Shown piece by piece: positions 11,595 to 11,614 of a stretch of DNA of 11,614 nt (positions are counted from its first letter, which is position 1; every line of letters starts with the position of its first letter). A program made the translations under genes and the position numbers. The DNA is from an uncultured Mollicutes bacterium. GTDB taxonomy: Bacteria; Bacillota_I; Bacilli_A; RFN20; CAG-826. The notes below the pieces were generated by a model. That model was not told the origin of the DNA. It searched no databases and worked only from the letters and a program-made list of their open reading frames with translations. Where the stretch lies: the NCBI GenBank assembly GCA_900549975.1, contig URQK01000047.1:1-11614 (forward strand), read 5' to 3'.

Positions 11595-11614
11595 CAGACC
11601 ATGTCCGAAAAACA

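Noticed and set aside
1..11614. Use of TGA as tryptophan (mollicute code), suggested by the AT-rich composition
   Set aside because: Tryptophans in the real genes are TGG, and abiEi ends at TGA in a family-appropriate place.
11511..11614. End of a group II intron (domain V/VI)
   Set aside because: The hairpins do not show the AGC...GAAA...GTT arrangement of domain V; no intron-encoded protein is visible.
1..11614. CRISPR array, tRNA or rRNA genes
   Set aside because: No regularly spaced direct repeats of 23-40 bp and no cloverleaf-like or rRNA-like sequence were seen on either strand.

Overview
The window is AT-rich DNA with short intergenic spaces, strong AGGAGG-type ribosome binding sites, intrinsic terminators and standard stop use (Trp is always TGG; TGA ends the AbiEi gene). 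Together with the protein families (YtrB-like ABC transporter, AbiE, RloB, Ig-like/OB-fold surface proteins with a C-terminal membrane anchor) this suggests a low-GC Firmicute, probably an uncultured gut member of the Bacilli/Erysipelotrichia/RF39 type. The taxon is inference. The layout is that of an accessory or defence island placed between surface-protein genes and a core-like transporter operon.

Region 1 (1-2697): the last 24 codons of a tyrosine recombinase on the plus strand, a hairpin terminator, then a 581-aa secreted and membrane-anchored surface protein on the minus strand. A roughly 800-bp gene-poor stretch follows; it holds that gene's long leader and an apparent gene remnant.

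Region 2 (2643-5146): a promoter and two tightly spaced plus-strand genes, an ABC-type AAA ATPase and a RloB-like Toprim-type protein. Together they form an RloAB/AbiL-like two-gene phage-defence candidate. A separately promoted HigA-like antitoxin with no toxin partner follows. A long compound terminator separates this from the next, convergent gene.

Region 3 (5154-7088): a second surface protein (603 aa from the chosen start), minus strand. It shares the C-terminal anchor, a helical module before the anchor, an unusual ribosome-binding leader and a 5' leader block with the first surface protein.

Region 4 (7140-8424): a decayed AbiE toxin-antitoxin locus. The AbiEi-like antitoxin is intact and has a near-consensus promoter. 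The AbiEii toxin has collapsed to its first codons and a C-terminal scrap. That scrap is joined directly to a GC-richer fragment of a BRO/DinD-type phage antirepressor gene.

Region 5 (8529-11614): minus strand, a membrane-anchored protein with a catalytically degenerate Mrr-like domain, then a two-gene ABC exporter (YtrB-like ATPase and ABC-2 permease). Upstream of the ATPase, at the window edge, lies a GC-rich segment with nested inverted repeats.

Taken together, the window reads as a site that has repeatedly received and lost mobile defence modules (RloAB, HigA, AbiE, BRO fragment, recombinase). The surface proteins and the transporter look like more stable residents.
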